Assembly (NCBI RefSeq): GCF_036898095.1
Contig: NC_090746.1
Span: 53,655,841 to 53,719,840 of the forward strand
DNA: 64,000 bases
Direction: 5' to 3'
Source of the DNA: Palaemon carinicauda
Lineage: Eukaryota; Arthropoda; Malacostraca; Decapoda; Palaemonidae
The notes beneath the pieces are model-generated. The model saw nothing but the letters and a program-made list of their open reading frames with translations, ran no database searches and was not told the DNA's origin. Positions 45,214-57,016 of this stretch are shown piece after piece; the first letter of the stretch is position 1; each line of letters opens with the position of its first letter. The position numbers and the translations under genes were made by a program.

Positions 45214-46449
45214 GGTGTTTTTCCCAGTTCTCTCGCGCTATTTTGGAGTTTTTTGGAGTTATGATGTCTTCCCCAGCCCCATCAGCTTCTGGAAAGTTAA
45301 GTAATATTTTTATCTTGTGTATATGTAAGCTCTTGCCAGCTTTGCTTTTCGATTGAGATCATAATTAACGTAACAAGAGCTGTTGCCAGCCGGATGGCGT
45401 CAGTGACGCGGTCGTTCTTTTGTTCATTTAGTTAGCCAGAACGACCCTTTCCCGGCATTTATATGCTTTAATAACTTTAGCTATTTAGATTTTTCACTAG
45501 GGATTCTTATATTATGTTTTTGTTGTCGTGAATTTGGCTATCATGAACGAGCCTCACGAGTGCTAGGCTTCCTAGCCTAGGCACCCTCACACTTCATGCC
45601 TGAAATAACCTTGCTGGTAAAGTTTTATTGAAGCACAGGCAATATTTTACACATTTATGATATTACTTAATTATGCTTTTCTCTTCCAAGATAGCATACA
45701 GAGTTTCGGTGATCGATTCTCAATGTTCCTAGGCTACTAGCCTAGGGGCTTTAGTATACTTTCATACATGTCCCCATTGCTCTTGTATTGCCTTTTAAGG
45801 GGAGACTGATCCCTCCTATACCTTTAAGTCGATACCAATATCCTAGGAGATTTAAGAGCAATCCCCTTCCCTCTGATTAGCCTAGGCTATTCTCAGTTTT
45901 CTTTGCTGTGAACCGAGTTCTGGCAAAGTTTTACTGAGATGTTCCGTTTTTTTTCTCCTAACCACTGAGTCGGTTTTGAGTTTAGGACGGGACATCAGAG
46001 TATCAGTCTGTGTTAGGCATCTCCCTGTCTTGGTGAAATGATTTCCCAGGTCAGGTTAAGCTGCTCTTTCAGGAGGCTAGACCTCCCTAGGCCATATTTG
46101 GGAGTTTTGTATGGCAATTCCCCCTTCCCTGGCCTAGCATACAGTCCTGTGTTGGTAGACCCTAGACCGAAGAAAGGATTTCTTCATTGCCTAGGGTCTC
46201 TGGTACGAGATTCTGCTCTCCTGCGAGTTGGTGTCCTATGGACATCCTCTCCCTTGACTAACCCAACTTGGGAAAATGACTTCCCCTACCTGAGGTTACT
46301 TTACGAGATCAGAATCCTGTAGGTTAGGTAGTGCCTTCGGACATTACCTTACCCATAGGACACCTACCCCCTCCCCGCTATCCCTTTCGTGTTGAATGAT
46401 CCAACACCCTATTGGCTGTCGTTCTACATTGACCCTAGGGTTCTTGTAG

Positions 46450-47080
46450 GACTGGCCTGAGGTTCCCCGTCTGCCGCCGGCTTGGCCGGCTGCCGGCGGA
46501 TATCCTCATATTCTTTAGAGTGTTCATCGGTCCTCCCTTGGACTGCCTTCCATTATCCCTCATGACTGGGATATGGTTGGGTGGAAGCCCGAATTTAATT
46601 CCCCCTTCCACTTGAACCCTCCTTCTGGATACAGGTCGGCAAGACTGAACCCTTGCCTTCCTCCATCCTTTCTTTCTCTCGTACTTTCTTACTGGGCCAA
46701 AGACTTTGGACATTCGGGTACCGACTGCCGGCCGGCAGCCGGCCACCCATTCCTGGTCCTCTGCCGCCGACTGCCTTGGGTCCCCTTGATGGAAGGATCC
46801 TCGGCTGCTGGCCGGCTGAGCCAATGCCGGCCGGCAGAGCCACCGCCGGCCGGCAGTGGCAGATCCATGAGACCGCCGGCGGCCGGCAGAGCCGTTGCCG
46901 GCTGGCAGAGCCGCCGCCGCCAGCAGAGACCGCCGGCAGCCGGCAGTGCCGCCGCCGCCGGCAGCCGGCAGAGCCGTTGCCAGCGGCCTATCACTCAATA
47001 TTATGAAGACAATACTTGCCTTCAATAGCCCAGACATGCCGGCCTGGCCAGATGGCGCGGCAGGTGCCGGCAGGCCTGAC
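46450..47080. repeat. CCGGC-rich leader tract, second copy
   Basis: Counterpart of 26590-27250, but with several deletions and substitutions inside the CCGGC runs. It is the most divergent part of the two copies. Confidence 0.85.
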
Positions 47081-47544
47081 AAGTCTGACAACTTGTTGCC
47101 AAACAGTCAGTGCTGTAGCCCAAGTTTTTCCAACCTACAAGGTGCTTCATGGGCAGCCTATTGTGAGACCATCACATATAAGAGAGCGATTCTCTCTTCC
47201 TTTAATGGATATGATCCATTATTGTCCTTAATCCCCATTATTGAAACTGGAAGATTGTGTTAAGATACACTAATATCATAGGATATCATCTTCCCCTAAA
47301 GATTCTTCAGAATTCTGCTTTCAATATTGGAGGAGGTCATAGCAATTGGCTGGACAGGAAACACATGTAGGTGTCTTTCCTATTTATAGCTTACCCTATC
47401 CAAGCTAATATAACATATTATGTATGTTGAAATTTGAGAATTTCACCGAATACTAATAGACTTTTCCTTTCTTTACAGGAGGAGCATCCCTAGTGAGGGA
47501 ATAGTTTTTGCAGGGTCCGCAGTAAGAACTTCTGCGGCCACGAC

Positions 47545-48831
47545 ATGTGCAGGGCCCATGCTCGCTGCGCTGTCACCAAGGGGGCTCTCAAGTATTGGGA
47601 CCCGCAGGTATGTACCGTTTCTGACAACCTAGTAAAAGAGGCTTTTGATGACCAAAAGTCCACTGAGTCAAGGGACGCAGCAAGGGAGAAGCTGCGTAAA
47701 TGGGTCAGGGGTTTCCAGAAGAATACTTCTGGCCCATACCTTCCTAACGAAAGGATGAGGGCATGTCTTTTCCCTAGGGCATCTTCGGATGCGGATATTC
47801 CCCAGGCTCAACCCAAGATTCCCCTTGTTCAGATTCCGGTAGAATCTGAAGTTTCGGATGCCTTGGAGAACATCCAACTTGAGAACAACATGTCAGTTGT
47901 CTCAGAGGAGACTGAGAACAATCTCCTAGTGGAGGAGTTGGATCAGGCGGATGAAGTTCCACCTGAACCACAAACTGAGAAAGCCGATACGATTTCGGTG
48001 TCATCGGCCACAGGGAATGAGCCGGTGCCTTCTACTTCCTCCACTGCGCCCCAACTGGATTCGCTTACGAGTACTTTACACTCATTGCTGCCCATGGTGC
48101 AAGACATGCAACAGAAATCGACCAAGAAAGAGGCCTCTTTTCGGACCGAGATACAGCAACTGGTTGCGGCACGTTTGGCTCCGAAGAAGCTAAACGTTAA
48201 GGATCTCCCTGCCTTCTCTGACGTTAACCCTTGGAGGTACGCAGAGCACATGCCCATGTCGGGGGGGAAGATCTTCCTCTCGGATAAACTGGGTACTGTC
48301 CCAGTAGAGGAAATTGAATTCTGGCCCAGCAAAGGGGCCTACCCGGATTGCTACGTCCGTCTCAGGACGGAACCCGCATCCAAAGAGGAGACAGAGCCCA
48401 AGGAAACGATTGTCCTTAAACTCTCTAAGGCTCAGGCCTTATTTACCACCACCTTAAAGGAGAGGGCCTATACTAGCTCTAAGGTGCCGGCTCTCAGCAA
48501 GAAGCACTCGTCCTTCATTGCTGATCCTCAACGTGCCTTTCCCTTTATGGACAAAGGGCTCAAGGCAGTCGAGGCAGGGAAACCGTGCCCTACGCTGGAA
48601 GAGTGTAGACCCTTCTCCCTTGCCTTCCCATCAGACGATGCAGACTGGAAGGATGTTCACAACACCTTCACAGTCGGGAAGCTGGAGGCAGATATTGCCG
48701 GACGACAGTTCGGCGAAGACCTCCCCAAGCTGTCGGACTTTCTCCTGCGTAGAGAGCAGGAGACAAAAGAACGCTTAGCCGCTTCCTTGTCTACAGACTG
48801 GCCTGGAGACAATGGCAAGCATCCCAGATAA
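47545..48831 (+). CDS. Gag-like protein of element C, second copy
   Basis: The 428-codon frame equals the first copy except for loss of four codons (ATLK) before AVEAGKPC and a Glu-to-Lys change. Element D has a residue block of the original length there, so the deletion is derived in this copy. The frameshift near the end is shared with the first copy. Confidence 0.75.
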   Translation: MCRAHARCAVTKGALKYWDPQVCTVSDNLVKEAFDDQKSTESRDAAREKLRKWVRGFQKNTSGPYLPNERMRACLFPRASSDADIPQAQPKIPLVQIPVESEVSDALENIQLENNMSVVSEETENNLLVEELDQADEVPPEPQTEKADTISVSSATGNEPVPSTSSTAPQLDSLTSTLHSLLPMVQDMQQKSTKKEASFRTEIQQLVAARLAPKKLNVKDLPAFSDVNPWRYAEHMPMSGGKIFLSDKLGTVPVEEIEFWPSKGAYPDCYVRLRTEPASKEETEPKETIVLKLSKAQALFTTTLKERAYTSSKVPALSKKHSSFIADPQRAFPFMDKGLKAVEAGKPCPTLEECRPFSLAFPSDDADWKDVHNTFTVGKLEADIAGRQFGEDLPKLSDFLLRREQETKERLAASLSTDWPGDNGKHPR

Positions 48832-49370
48832 ACCAGGCATGTACATGGTCTTCGCCAAAGCCCATCTGGCGACGGTGACTAAAGACCTGTACAACTTTAT
48901 TAAAGCCAGAAGGGCTTGCAGAGAGTTCGTGTTCGCCTCGGCTGCGGTGAGGCACGAACCCAGGAAGCTGATAGCTTCCAACATCTGGGGAAAAGACCTC
49001 TTCCCAAGTGAAGTGGTCAAAGAGGTCGTGGACAAAGCCGCCACTGAAAACAGGAACCTCCTTTCCAAGTGGGGGCTTGTCCACCTAAAGGAAATCTTCA
49101 GCTGACGAGGGTCCCCAGCCGAAGAATAGATCAAAACGACCTAGAGTGCCCTCTCAGCCTAAGCAACAACAGCAGCTTCCCGCGGCCACGGTGCCCCAGA
49201 CGGTGGCACAACCACCCACCACCTATCAAACCCTGGCGACTCAGTCACCAGTGTTCACCCCAGTGTTTGAAAGGCAGTCTACGACCTTTCGGCCGAAGTC
49301 TCGAGGATCCTTTCGAGGCTTCTCCAGACGCCCCTCCAGAGGTAGGGCCAACAGGGGTGGACGTGGCTAA
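48812..49370 (+). pseudogene. Out-of-frame gag C-terminus, second copy
   Basis: It continues the gag homology in two further frames, as at 28988-29546. Here the basic tail (49146-49370) is open: codon 49242-49244 is CAG where the first copy has TAG. Its TAA stop is followed in the same frame by the RT. Confidence 0.7.
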
Positions 49371-49403
49371 GGAGGTAATCCTCCTCCCAGCACTCAAAGT
49401 GAG

Positions 49404-51242
49404 ATGCTACCGGTAGGAGGGAGACTCTTCTACTTCCGGGATCGTTGGACCTTCGATCCTTGGGCCCACAGCATAATCAAGAACGGACTAGGGTGGAGTT
49501 GGAGCTCAACTCTACCAACCTTCCCTCAATTCTTCCAACACTCAACCCCCATATTGGAAGAATATGTTCAGGAACTCTTGAACAAAAGAGTTATACGGAA
49601 GACGAAGTCCGTCAGATTCCAAGGAAGGCTATTTTGTGTTCCGAAGAAGGACTCGGAAAAGCTCAGAGTAATTCTGGACTTGTCACCACTCAACAAGTTC
49701 ATAGTGAACTACAAGTTCAAAATGCTGACGCTTCAACACATCAGGACCCTGTTGCCCAAACGGGCATACACAGTCTCCATAGACATGACGGATGCGTACT
49801 GGCACGTTCCGATCAGCCGTCAAGTTTCCCCCTACCTGGGATTCAAACTTCAAAGAAGACAGTATGTCTTCAGAGCCATGTCCTTCGGACTAAATATAGC
49901 TCCAAGGGTATTCACCAAGCTTGCGAATCCAGTCATTCATCAACTACGCCTAAAAGGAATCCAGGTGGTAGCCTACCTGGACGACTGGCTGGTGTGGGCA
50001 GCATCCGAAGAAAAATGCAGGCAAGCCTCCATGAAAGTGATCCAGTTCCTGGAACACTTGGGATTCAAGATCAATCGGGAAAACTCCCAACTGTCTCCAG
50101 CTCAGAAGTTTCAGTGGCTGGGCGTCCACTGGAACTTGCAGTCGCACTGCCTTTCCATTCCATCACAGAAATGGAAAGAGATAGCGGGATCTGTCAGAAG
50201 CCTTCTTCGATCCGCAAGGATATCAAGAAGGCAACAGGAGAGAGTGTTGGGGTCTCTCCAGTTCGCCTCAGTGACAGATCCAGTATTGAGAGCACAATTA
50301 AAAGATGCATCAGGAGTCTGGAGAAAATACGCATCAAACTCTCGAAGAGATCTAAAAAGACCGACACCAAATCGTCTGCGATCCCTACACAAGCCATGGT
50401 CGGAGGCCAAGAACGTAAAGAACAAGGTTCCCTTACAACCACCTCCACCGTCAGTCACCGTTCACACGGATGCCTCGAAAGACGGGTGGGGAGGTCACTC
50501 TCACCATCGGAAAGTCCAAGGAACCTGGTCTCCCATCTTCAAAACCTTCCACATAAACTTCCTGGAAGCCATGGCAGTTTTTCTTTCCCTAAAGAAACTG
50601 AAACTCCGCTGCTCAATCCACATCCGTCTGGTTCTAGACAGCGAAATCATAATGAGATGCCTAAATCGACAGGGCTCGAGATCGCCTCACATAAATCAAG
50701 TGATACTAGCCATCCTCCGCTTACCGGAGAAGAAGAGATGGCACTTGTCAGCAGTCCACCTTCAAGGGTTCCGCAGTGTGACAGCGGACGCTCTATCCAG
50801 AACCAAACCGATAGAGTCAGAATGGTCCTTAGACGCAAGATCGTTCTCCTTCATCTTGCGCAAAGTCCGAGGACTGCAGATAGACCTCTTCGCAACGAGC
50901 GACAACAAGAAGCTACCCCGGTATGTAGCCCCGTACGAGGATCCTCTGGCGGAAGCAATGGATGCAATGTCCATAGATTGGAACAGATGGTCTAAGATCT
51001 ACCTATTCCCTCCAACCAACCTTCTGCTGAAAGTCCTCGACAAGCTGAGATCCTTTCGGGGGACGGCAGCAATAGTGTCCCACAAGTGGCCCAACAGCGT
51101 TTGGTTCCCCCTGGTAACGGAACTACGCCTGAAACTGATCCCGTTGCTGGACCCAGTTCTGACTCAGCAAGTGCAGAAATTGACTGTCTCAGCTTCATCA
51201 GTGAAAACCCAGAAACTTCATCTCATGATTTTCTCGCCTTAG
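49404..51242 (+). CDS. RT-RNase H-MT protein of element C, second copy
   Basis: 612 codons. Differences from the first copy include Pro at the second residue triplet (MLPVGG), Ile for Val after LDSE, and IDLFAT in place of IDLLAT in the methyltransferase-like domain. The latter restores the family consensus. All RT and RNase H catalytic residues are present. Confidence 0.92.
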   Translation: MLPVGGRLFYFRDRWTFDPWAHSIIKNGLGWSWSSTLPTFPQFFQHSTPILEEYVQELLNKRVIRKTKSVRFQGRLFCVPKKDSEKLRVILDLSPLNKFIVNYKFKMLTLQHIRTLLPKRAYTVSIDMTDAYWHVPISRQVSPYLGFKLQRRQYVFRAMSFGLNIAPRVFTKLANPVIHQLRLKGIQVVAYLDDWLVWAASEEKCRQASMKVIQFLEHLGFKINRENSQLSPAQKFQWLGVHWNLQSHCLSIPSQKWKEIAGSVRSLLRSARISRRQQERVLGSLQFASVTDPVLRAQLKDASGVWRKYASNSRRDLKRPTPNRLRSLHKPWSEAKNVKNKVPLQPPPPSVTVHTDASKDGWGGHSHHRKVQGTWSPIFKTFHINFLEAMAVFLSLKKLKLRCSIHIRLVLDSEIIMRCLNRQGSRSPHINQVILAILRLPEKKRWHLSAVHLQGFRSVTADALSRTKPIESEWSLDARSFSFILRKVRGLQIDLFATSDNKKLPRYVAPYEDPLAEAMDAMSIDWNRWSKIYLFPPTNLLLKVLDKLRSFRGTAAIVSHKWPNSVWFPLVTELRLKLIPLLDPVLTQQVQKLTVSASSVKTQKLHLMIFSP

Positions 51243-52204
51243 CGGTCAAGAAACAGTTTGGGATTTCTAGGGACAGTATCAACTTCCTAGAAGAATACAA
51301 GTCAAAGTCAACAAGAAGACAATATGAGTCTTCTTGGAAAAAATGGGTGGCCTTTTTCAAGGCAAAGAAACCTAAGGAGATTTCTACGGACTTCTGTTTG
51401 TCCTTCTTCATCCATCTTCATGAACAAGGTTTAGCAGCCAATACGATTACTACATGTAAATCCGCCCTGGCCAGACCAATACTTTATGCCTTCCAGGTAG
51501 ACTTTTCCAACGAAATCTTCAACAAGATCCCTAAAGCCTGCGCAAAACTTCGGCCCGCAGCTCCTCCTAAGCCCATTTCATGGTCTTTGGACAAAGTTCT
51601 TCATTTAGCATCAACCCTGAATAATGAGGATTGCTCGCTGAAAGACTTGCCTCAGAAGGTGATATTCTTATTTGCACTAGCCTCGGGAGCCAGAGTTAGC
51701 GAAATAGTGGCCCTCTCGAGGGATGATGGCCACATTCAGTTCACAGACAATGGAGATCTGAACCTCTTTCCGGACCCGACATTTCTCGCCAAGAACGAGC
51801 TGCCCACTAAAAGTTGGGGTCAATGGAGAATCTGCCCTCTGAAGGAAGAAGCATCCCTCTGCCCAGTGGAATGCCTAAAGGTCTATCTTCGTAGAACTTC
51901 AGACTTTAAGGGAGGTCAGCTTTTCAGGGGAGAGACTTCCGGTTCAACGTTATCCTTGAAACAGATTAGGGCGAAAATCACCTACTTCATTCGCAGAGCG
52001 GATCCAGACAGTACACCCACAGGTCATGATCAGAGGAAGGTTGCCTCGTCTCTGAATTTCTTCCAAACGATGTCGTTTGAAAGTCTTCGTGCTTATACTG
52101 GATGGAAGTCCTCGAGGGTCTTCTTCAAGCACTACGCGAAGCAATTACAAGAAATTAAGTTTCATGTGGTGGCGGCGGGCAGTGTGATAAAACCCGCTGC
52201 TTGA
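51086..52204 (+). CDS. Tyrosine recombinase of element C, second copy
   Basis: 372 codons. HDQR replaces HDPR, and SSRVFFKHY replaces SSRFFFKHY. The R, H, R, W and Y active-site residues are retained. Confidence 0.9.
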   Translation: MAQQRLVPPGNGTTPETDPVAGPSSDSASAEIDCLSFISENPETSSHDFLALAVKKQFGISRDSINFLEEYKSKSTRRQYESSWKKWVAFFKAKKPKEISTDFCLSFFIHLHEQGLAANTITTCKSALARPILYAFQVDFSNEIFNKIPKACAKLRPAAPPKPISWSLDKVLHLASTLNNEDCSLKDLPQKVIFLFALASGARVSEIVALSRDDGHIQFTDNGDLNLFPDPTFLAKNELPTKSWGQWRICPLKEEASLCPVECLKVYLRRTSDFKGGQLFRGETSGSTLSLKQIRAKITYFIRRADPDSTPTGHDQRKVASSLNFFQTMSFESLRAYTGWKSSRVFFKHYAKQLQEIKFHVVAAGSVIKPAA

Positions 52205-53103
52205 TTACTGCGAAGAACAGTGCACTAGTAGGGACTTATAGTGAAGGGTGTACACGATAGACTCGTAAGACATATCGTGTTGAGTTTTTTGTTCAAGTGA
52301 TAACACTATAGACTGTTCTCCCTACACAGGTGACATTAAGCATAATAAACTGACACAAGTGCCAGGCATTCTTATATGCACAGTGTTTTTATTAACAACA
52401 GATTGTATAGCGAAACTGCATATTTCCCTTGTGGCTAATGTTTTCCTTTTCAAGCAAACCCTTTTTTATCCTGTTATTACTGTTTATGCTTGTATGTAGA
52501 ATTATTCAACATACACTGTAATTGTTTACTACCATGATTTCTATTTTGTAATAAACAATAGAACGAATATTTGCGTCTCTTTCGCTCCAAATATTTATTT
52601 AAATATTTATTTAAATAGTTATTTAAATGTATAAGTCAGAGCATCCTTGACTCTTTTGATATTTAAGTCAATACCAGAACTAAGATTCATGGTGTTCCAG
52701 GCAAACAGGTAAGATCTTGTTGTACTAGACTGTTCATTTTACTGCTTAAATTGTTCCTACACATATATAAACCTGTCCGTCTCTTCATGACAGACCCGAG
52801 AGCTACAGTAATCTGCCCAAGCCAATTCCATCCTAGTACAGACTATGCTTTACGTATATGTTGACACTAATGTACAAACTGTTTGCTAGATTGTTCCCTG
52901 AACTCACAATCCTCGGGTTTTTTCCTCGAGTCTACCCAGACTCTTCCCTGTAGGGGGCAGGAAGCACTGACATATTTTATGATCAGCTGATCGATGTATA
53001 ACGGTAACATCAAGTGTCTCTAGGTCTAATGACCGAAGAGGAAAGATTTAGCTCAAGAGGAACGGCACTATTGGAAACCCACAGATACATTAATACTCTG
53101 GTA
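52205..53103 (+). other. 3' non-coding region of element C, second copy
   Basis: Counterpart of 32381-33273, with a short insertion near 52539 and a 4-base deletion near 52430. No coding frame. Confidence 0.55.
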
Positions 53104-53200
53104 CACTTCCATCACGACGACATGGCCTGAGCCCAAAAAACGGATTTTGAGCGTAACGAAAAATCTATTTTTGGGTGAGGTAGCCATGTCGTCCTGATAG
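53104..53200 (+). repeat. ICR of element C, second copy
   Basis: Counterpart of 33274-33370, with no difference noticed. Confidence 0.88.
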
Positions 53201-53260
53201 ATCCACCCTTTTTTGGGACAAAAGGATAATGAATCCCTCCCTATAGTACTGTATCTGCAA

Positions 53261-53655
53261 CACCTACAAAGCTACAAAGAATGACGGTGGCGCCTCGCGT
53301 TGGCGGACAGGCACACTATTTGCAGAGCAGTAGTGACTCGTCGAGAGCGATGTCTCTGGAACGACTCACCTTATTCTTGCATCTCTTTCCCCTCGTAGTG
53401 AAAGCTCTATTGGGGGTGTAGATAGCCATGAGACGTGTCAAGAATACATCCTCTGATATTACGCGATATCCCTTCGTAAAATTTTAAGGGATATTCGCTC
53501 CAGGAGTTAGAATTCTGGATACCTTTGATAAATTCTCTGGGATATATCACTGTAGTCAAATATACCTAGGAAGCTACCTATGAAGGAACTTCCATCAGGA
53601 CGACATGGCTACCTCACCCAAAAATAGATTTTTCGCTACGCTCAAAATCCGTTTT
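53261..53655 (+). repeat. Right ITR of element C, second copy
   Basis: Counterpart of 33431-33825, with a few substitutions (for example GCGCCTCGCG for GCATCTCGCG). Confidence 0.85.
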
Positions 53656-54035
53656 GTGGCGGAGCTGTTGCCTTAACCGGAGGCGTCCTGACGCTGTTGT
53701 TCGCTTTGCATGCTTTATATAGTTAGCCAGAACAACCTTCCCGGTTTCATAACTAATTATCTGTATTAGTTATTTAGTCTTCATTGCTAGGAATTAGTTA
53801 TATTATGCCGATAGTATTCGTTTTCATTGAGTGTAGGTAGCCGAAATTACGACGCTAGAAGTGCTAGCCTACCCCCTAGGCTCGATAGCCTAGGCGTTTT
53901 AGTTTACTTTCATGCATGATATAATAGTGTTCCCAGTGTTAATTTATGAAATGAAGATATTAGGCATTTATACATATAAGATTCAGTGATTGCACATGGG
54001 TTTTTCTCCTACGAAGTATACAAGGGGTTTTGATG
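53652..54035 (+). repeat. Inverted leader fragment joined to element D, second copy
   Basis: It has the same junctions as at 33822-34205. The rearrangement therefore predates any divergence of the two copies. Confidence 0.75.
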
Positions 54036-55419
54036 ATCTTGGTAGTCACGTTGCGGAATCCTTGTAGGTGAACTGCAGATAGGTGCCACTTCTTTCTGTC
54101 CACCAGGCGGAAGATGTGTAATAGCACCTGATTTATGTGGGGTGATCTCGAGCCCTGACGGTTGAGACATCTGACTACTACCGAGCTGTCCAGAGTTAGA
54201 CGGATGTGTATCGAGGGACGTGGGGATAATTTCTTCAGGGTGAGAAGAACCGCCATGGCCTCCAAGATGTTGATGTGAAACGTCTTGAATAGGGGAGACC
54301 ATGTTCCTTGAACTTGCCGTTGATGGGAGTGAACCCCCCCCCCCAACCCTCCAGAGAAGCATCCGTATGGATGTTGATTGATGGAGGCGGAGAGGGATGG
54401 ATCTTTTCAAGGTCGTTGCTTCTGACCACGGTCTTAGAAGGGAGCGAAGCCTGTTCGGTAGGGGTCTCATGAGATCTCTTCGAGCGACGGATGCGTTTCG
54501 TCTCGAGAGTCCTGAGGCATCCTTTAGCTGTGCTCGTAGCACTGGGTTTGTCACTGAGGCGAACTGTAGGGAGCCGAGAACTTGCTCCTGCTGTCGTCTT
54601 GAGATCCGTTTGGATTTGAGAAGTCTTCTGACAGACCCTGCTATTTCTTTCCTTTTCTTCAGTGGGATGGAAAGGCGGTGTGACTGAAGATCCCTATGGA
54701 TTCCTAACCATTGGAACTTCTGAGCTGGAGCGAGGCGAGACTTCTTGGTGTTTATTTTGAAACCCAGATGTTCCAGGAACTGGGTCACTTTGCTGCAAGC
54801 TCTCAAAAATTCTTCTGGCGATGTCGACCAGACCAGCCAGTCGTCGAGGTAGGCCATCACTTGGACGCCCTGAAGGAGTAGCTGGTGGACGATTGTGTCT
54901 GCTAGCTTGGTGAAGATTCTCGGAGCCACGTTGAGCCCGAAGGGCATGGCTCTGAAGGCGTAGCTTCTTCATTGGAGCCAGAATCTTAGGTAGGAGGAAG
55001 CGTAGTGATTCATTGGAATGTGCCAGTAGGCATCCACCAGGTCTATGGAGACCGTGTAGGCCCTGTGAGGCAGAAGGGTCCTTATTTGTTGCAGAGTCAG
55101 CATCTTGAATTTGTTGTTCGCAATGAACTTGTTGAGGGGGGACAAGTCGAGAATGACTCTGAGTTTGTCTGAGTCCTTCTTTGGAACACAAAATAGTCTT
55201 CCTTGGAACCTGGTGGACTTTACCCTCTTGATCACCTTCTTGTTCAAAAGTTCTAGGACATATTCTTCCAAGATGGGGGTTGAAGGCTGGAAGAATTGGT
55301 TGAAAGTTGGCAGTGGTTGTGTCCAGCTCCAACCTAGTCCCTTCTTGATGATGCTGTGTGCCCAAGGATCGAAGGTCCAACGATCCTGAAAGTGGCGGAG
55401 TCTTCCTCCCACTGGAAGC
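54036..55419 (-). pseudogene. RT-RNase H of element D, second copy
   Basis: It has the same frameshifts as the first copy. An Arg-to-Leu change (HQLLLQG for HQLRLQG) is near 54872. The plus-strand C run differs at its first base (54331-54344), with a nearby 6-base deletion. Confidence 0.82.
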
Positions 55420-55713
55420 ACTTCATTGCTTCTGGTTTCCCGAGGGTTTGCCACCTCGGCCGCTAGCTCCCCTTCCTCCTCTGCCCCTGGAGGGGCGGCG
55501 AGAGGAATCTCTGCCGGAGCCTCTACCTCTTGGATGAAAGGTAGTGGATGGTCGTTCATAGGCAGGGGTGAAGACCGGTGATTGGGACACCACCGGCTGG
55601 GGGACCAACTGAAAGGTCTATTGTGGTTGTGCAACCACTTGGGGAGTAGCGGGAGCCGGAAACTGGCGTTTGGGTTGACGCTGCTGGGGTCGTGGTTTGG
55701 AGGATTTCCTCTT

Positions 55714-57016
55714 TATTTGGTATTGGTTTAGATTGCAAAAACTCCCTAACTCTCTAGCCTTTCAGACTGCAAGCCTTGTAAGACACGCATCATACTTTGA
55801 GTTGCACCCAAAATCTCCTCACCCTTATGGCTTTCGGGTGAAACGATTATTAAATAGTCTGGATATAATTAGAAATACAGTAAGGTACTTCCATTTAAGG
55901 TATCATCAACGCCTCCATGGAAGTTACCAGAGATATCTTTTTGTAAATATTTTATTGGAGATAAGAAGAATATGTCAGACCTAGAAGCCAGGTCTCTTTT
56001 TAATGAACATGTTAAAGAACATAGAGGATCAACTTTTATCTATACTGATGGCTCCAAATCTGATGCTGGCATTGGATTTGGAGTACATAGTAATGGTTTT
56101 AATTGTAGAGGTGCACTTCCTCTGACCGCTTCCATATTTACTGCCGAACTGTATGGCACATTAACCGCTATTGAGAAAATAGCGTTGGAGAAGGAGGGTA
56201 ATTTTACAATTTTTAGTGATGCAAGGAGTGTCCTTCAAGCTATAGAAGTTTTTAATTCTAATAACCCTCTAGTTTTAAAGATTTTAGAATGGCTTTTTAT
56301 TATTGGACGGAGAGGTATAATAGTTCAATATTGTTGGGTTCCAGCACATGTAGGTGTGTCTGGGAATGAGAAGGCAGATTCACTGGCTAAGAAGGCTGCA
56401 TCCGAGTTGCTGCCAAGAAGGTATCCCATTCCCTGTAATGATTTCTTACCTGACATCAAGAAATTGGTTTGCAATAAATGGTAACAGCAATGGGATAGCC
56501 TAGATGGGAATAAAATGCGAGAGGTAACAAATGTCATATCTCCTTGGAGGTATAATATGATGCCGCGAAAATGGGAGACGTCTCTTTGTCGTCTCCGTAT
56601 TGGTCACACTCGGTTGACACACAAGTTTCTGCTGAAGGGCCAACACCAACCGTTTTGTGACGACTGTTTAGTACCTCTAACAGTGAGGCATTTGTTGACC
56701 GAATGCCCTAATTATAACAACTTAAGGAATAGATATCTGTTTGAGGCTCGAGGTGAGGGTGGCAGGTTCATCCTTGCCAAGATTCTTGGAAATGATGTAT
56801 CCTACTATGCAAGTGGCATTTTTAGATTTCTTTCAGAAGCAGCTCTTCTGAAAACTATTTAACTTTTATGACATTCAAATTTTATGATTTTAATTGAATA
56901 CTCTTTTATTTTTTATTTTATTTTATTTTTTATTTTTGTATACATAAATTAAATGTTACCGGCGTCAATGACCTTAGATGTCAGGATGCCTGGAAACTTT
57001 AAATCAATCAATCAAT
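55714..57016 (+). mobile_element. I/R1-like LINE insertion, second copy
   Basis: Identical counterpart of 35890-37192, including the AATC tail. Confidence 0.85.
55972..56862 (+). pseudogene. LINE RNase H and zinc knuckle, second copy
   Basis: Identical to 36148-37038. The same TAA occurs at 56482-56484. Confidence 0.85.

Larger units (their letters stand above)
44845..53655 (+). mobile_element. Element C, second copy
   Basis: It has the same structure as 24984-33825. Differences include shorter CCGGC runs, a 12-base deletion in gag and several amino acid changes in RT and YR. They are scattered as in two alleles. Confidence 0.92.
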
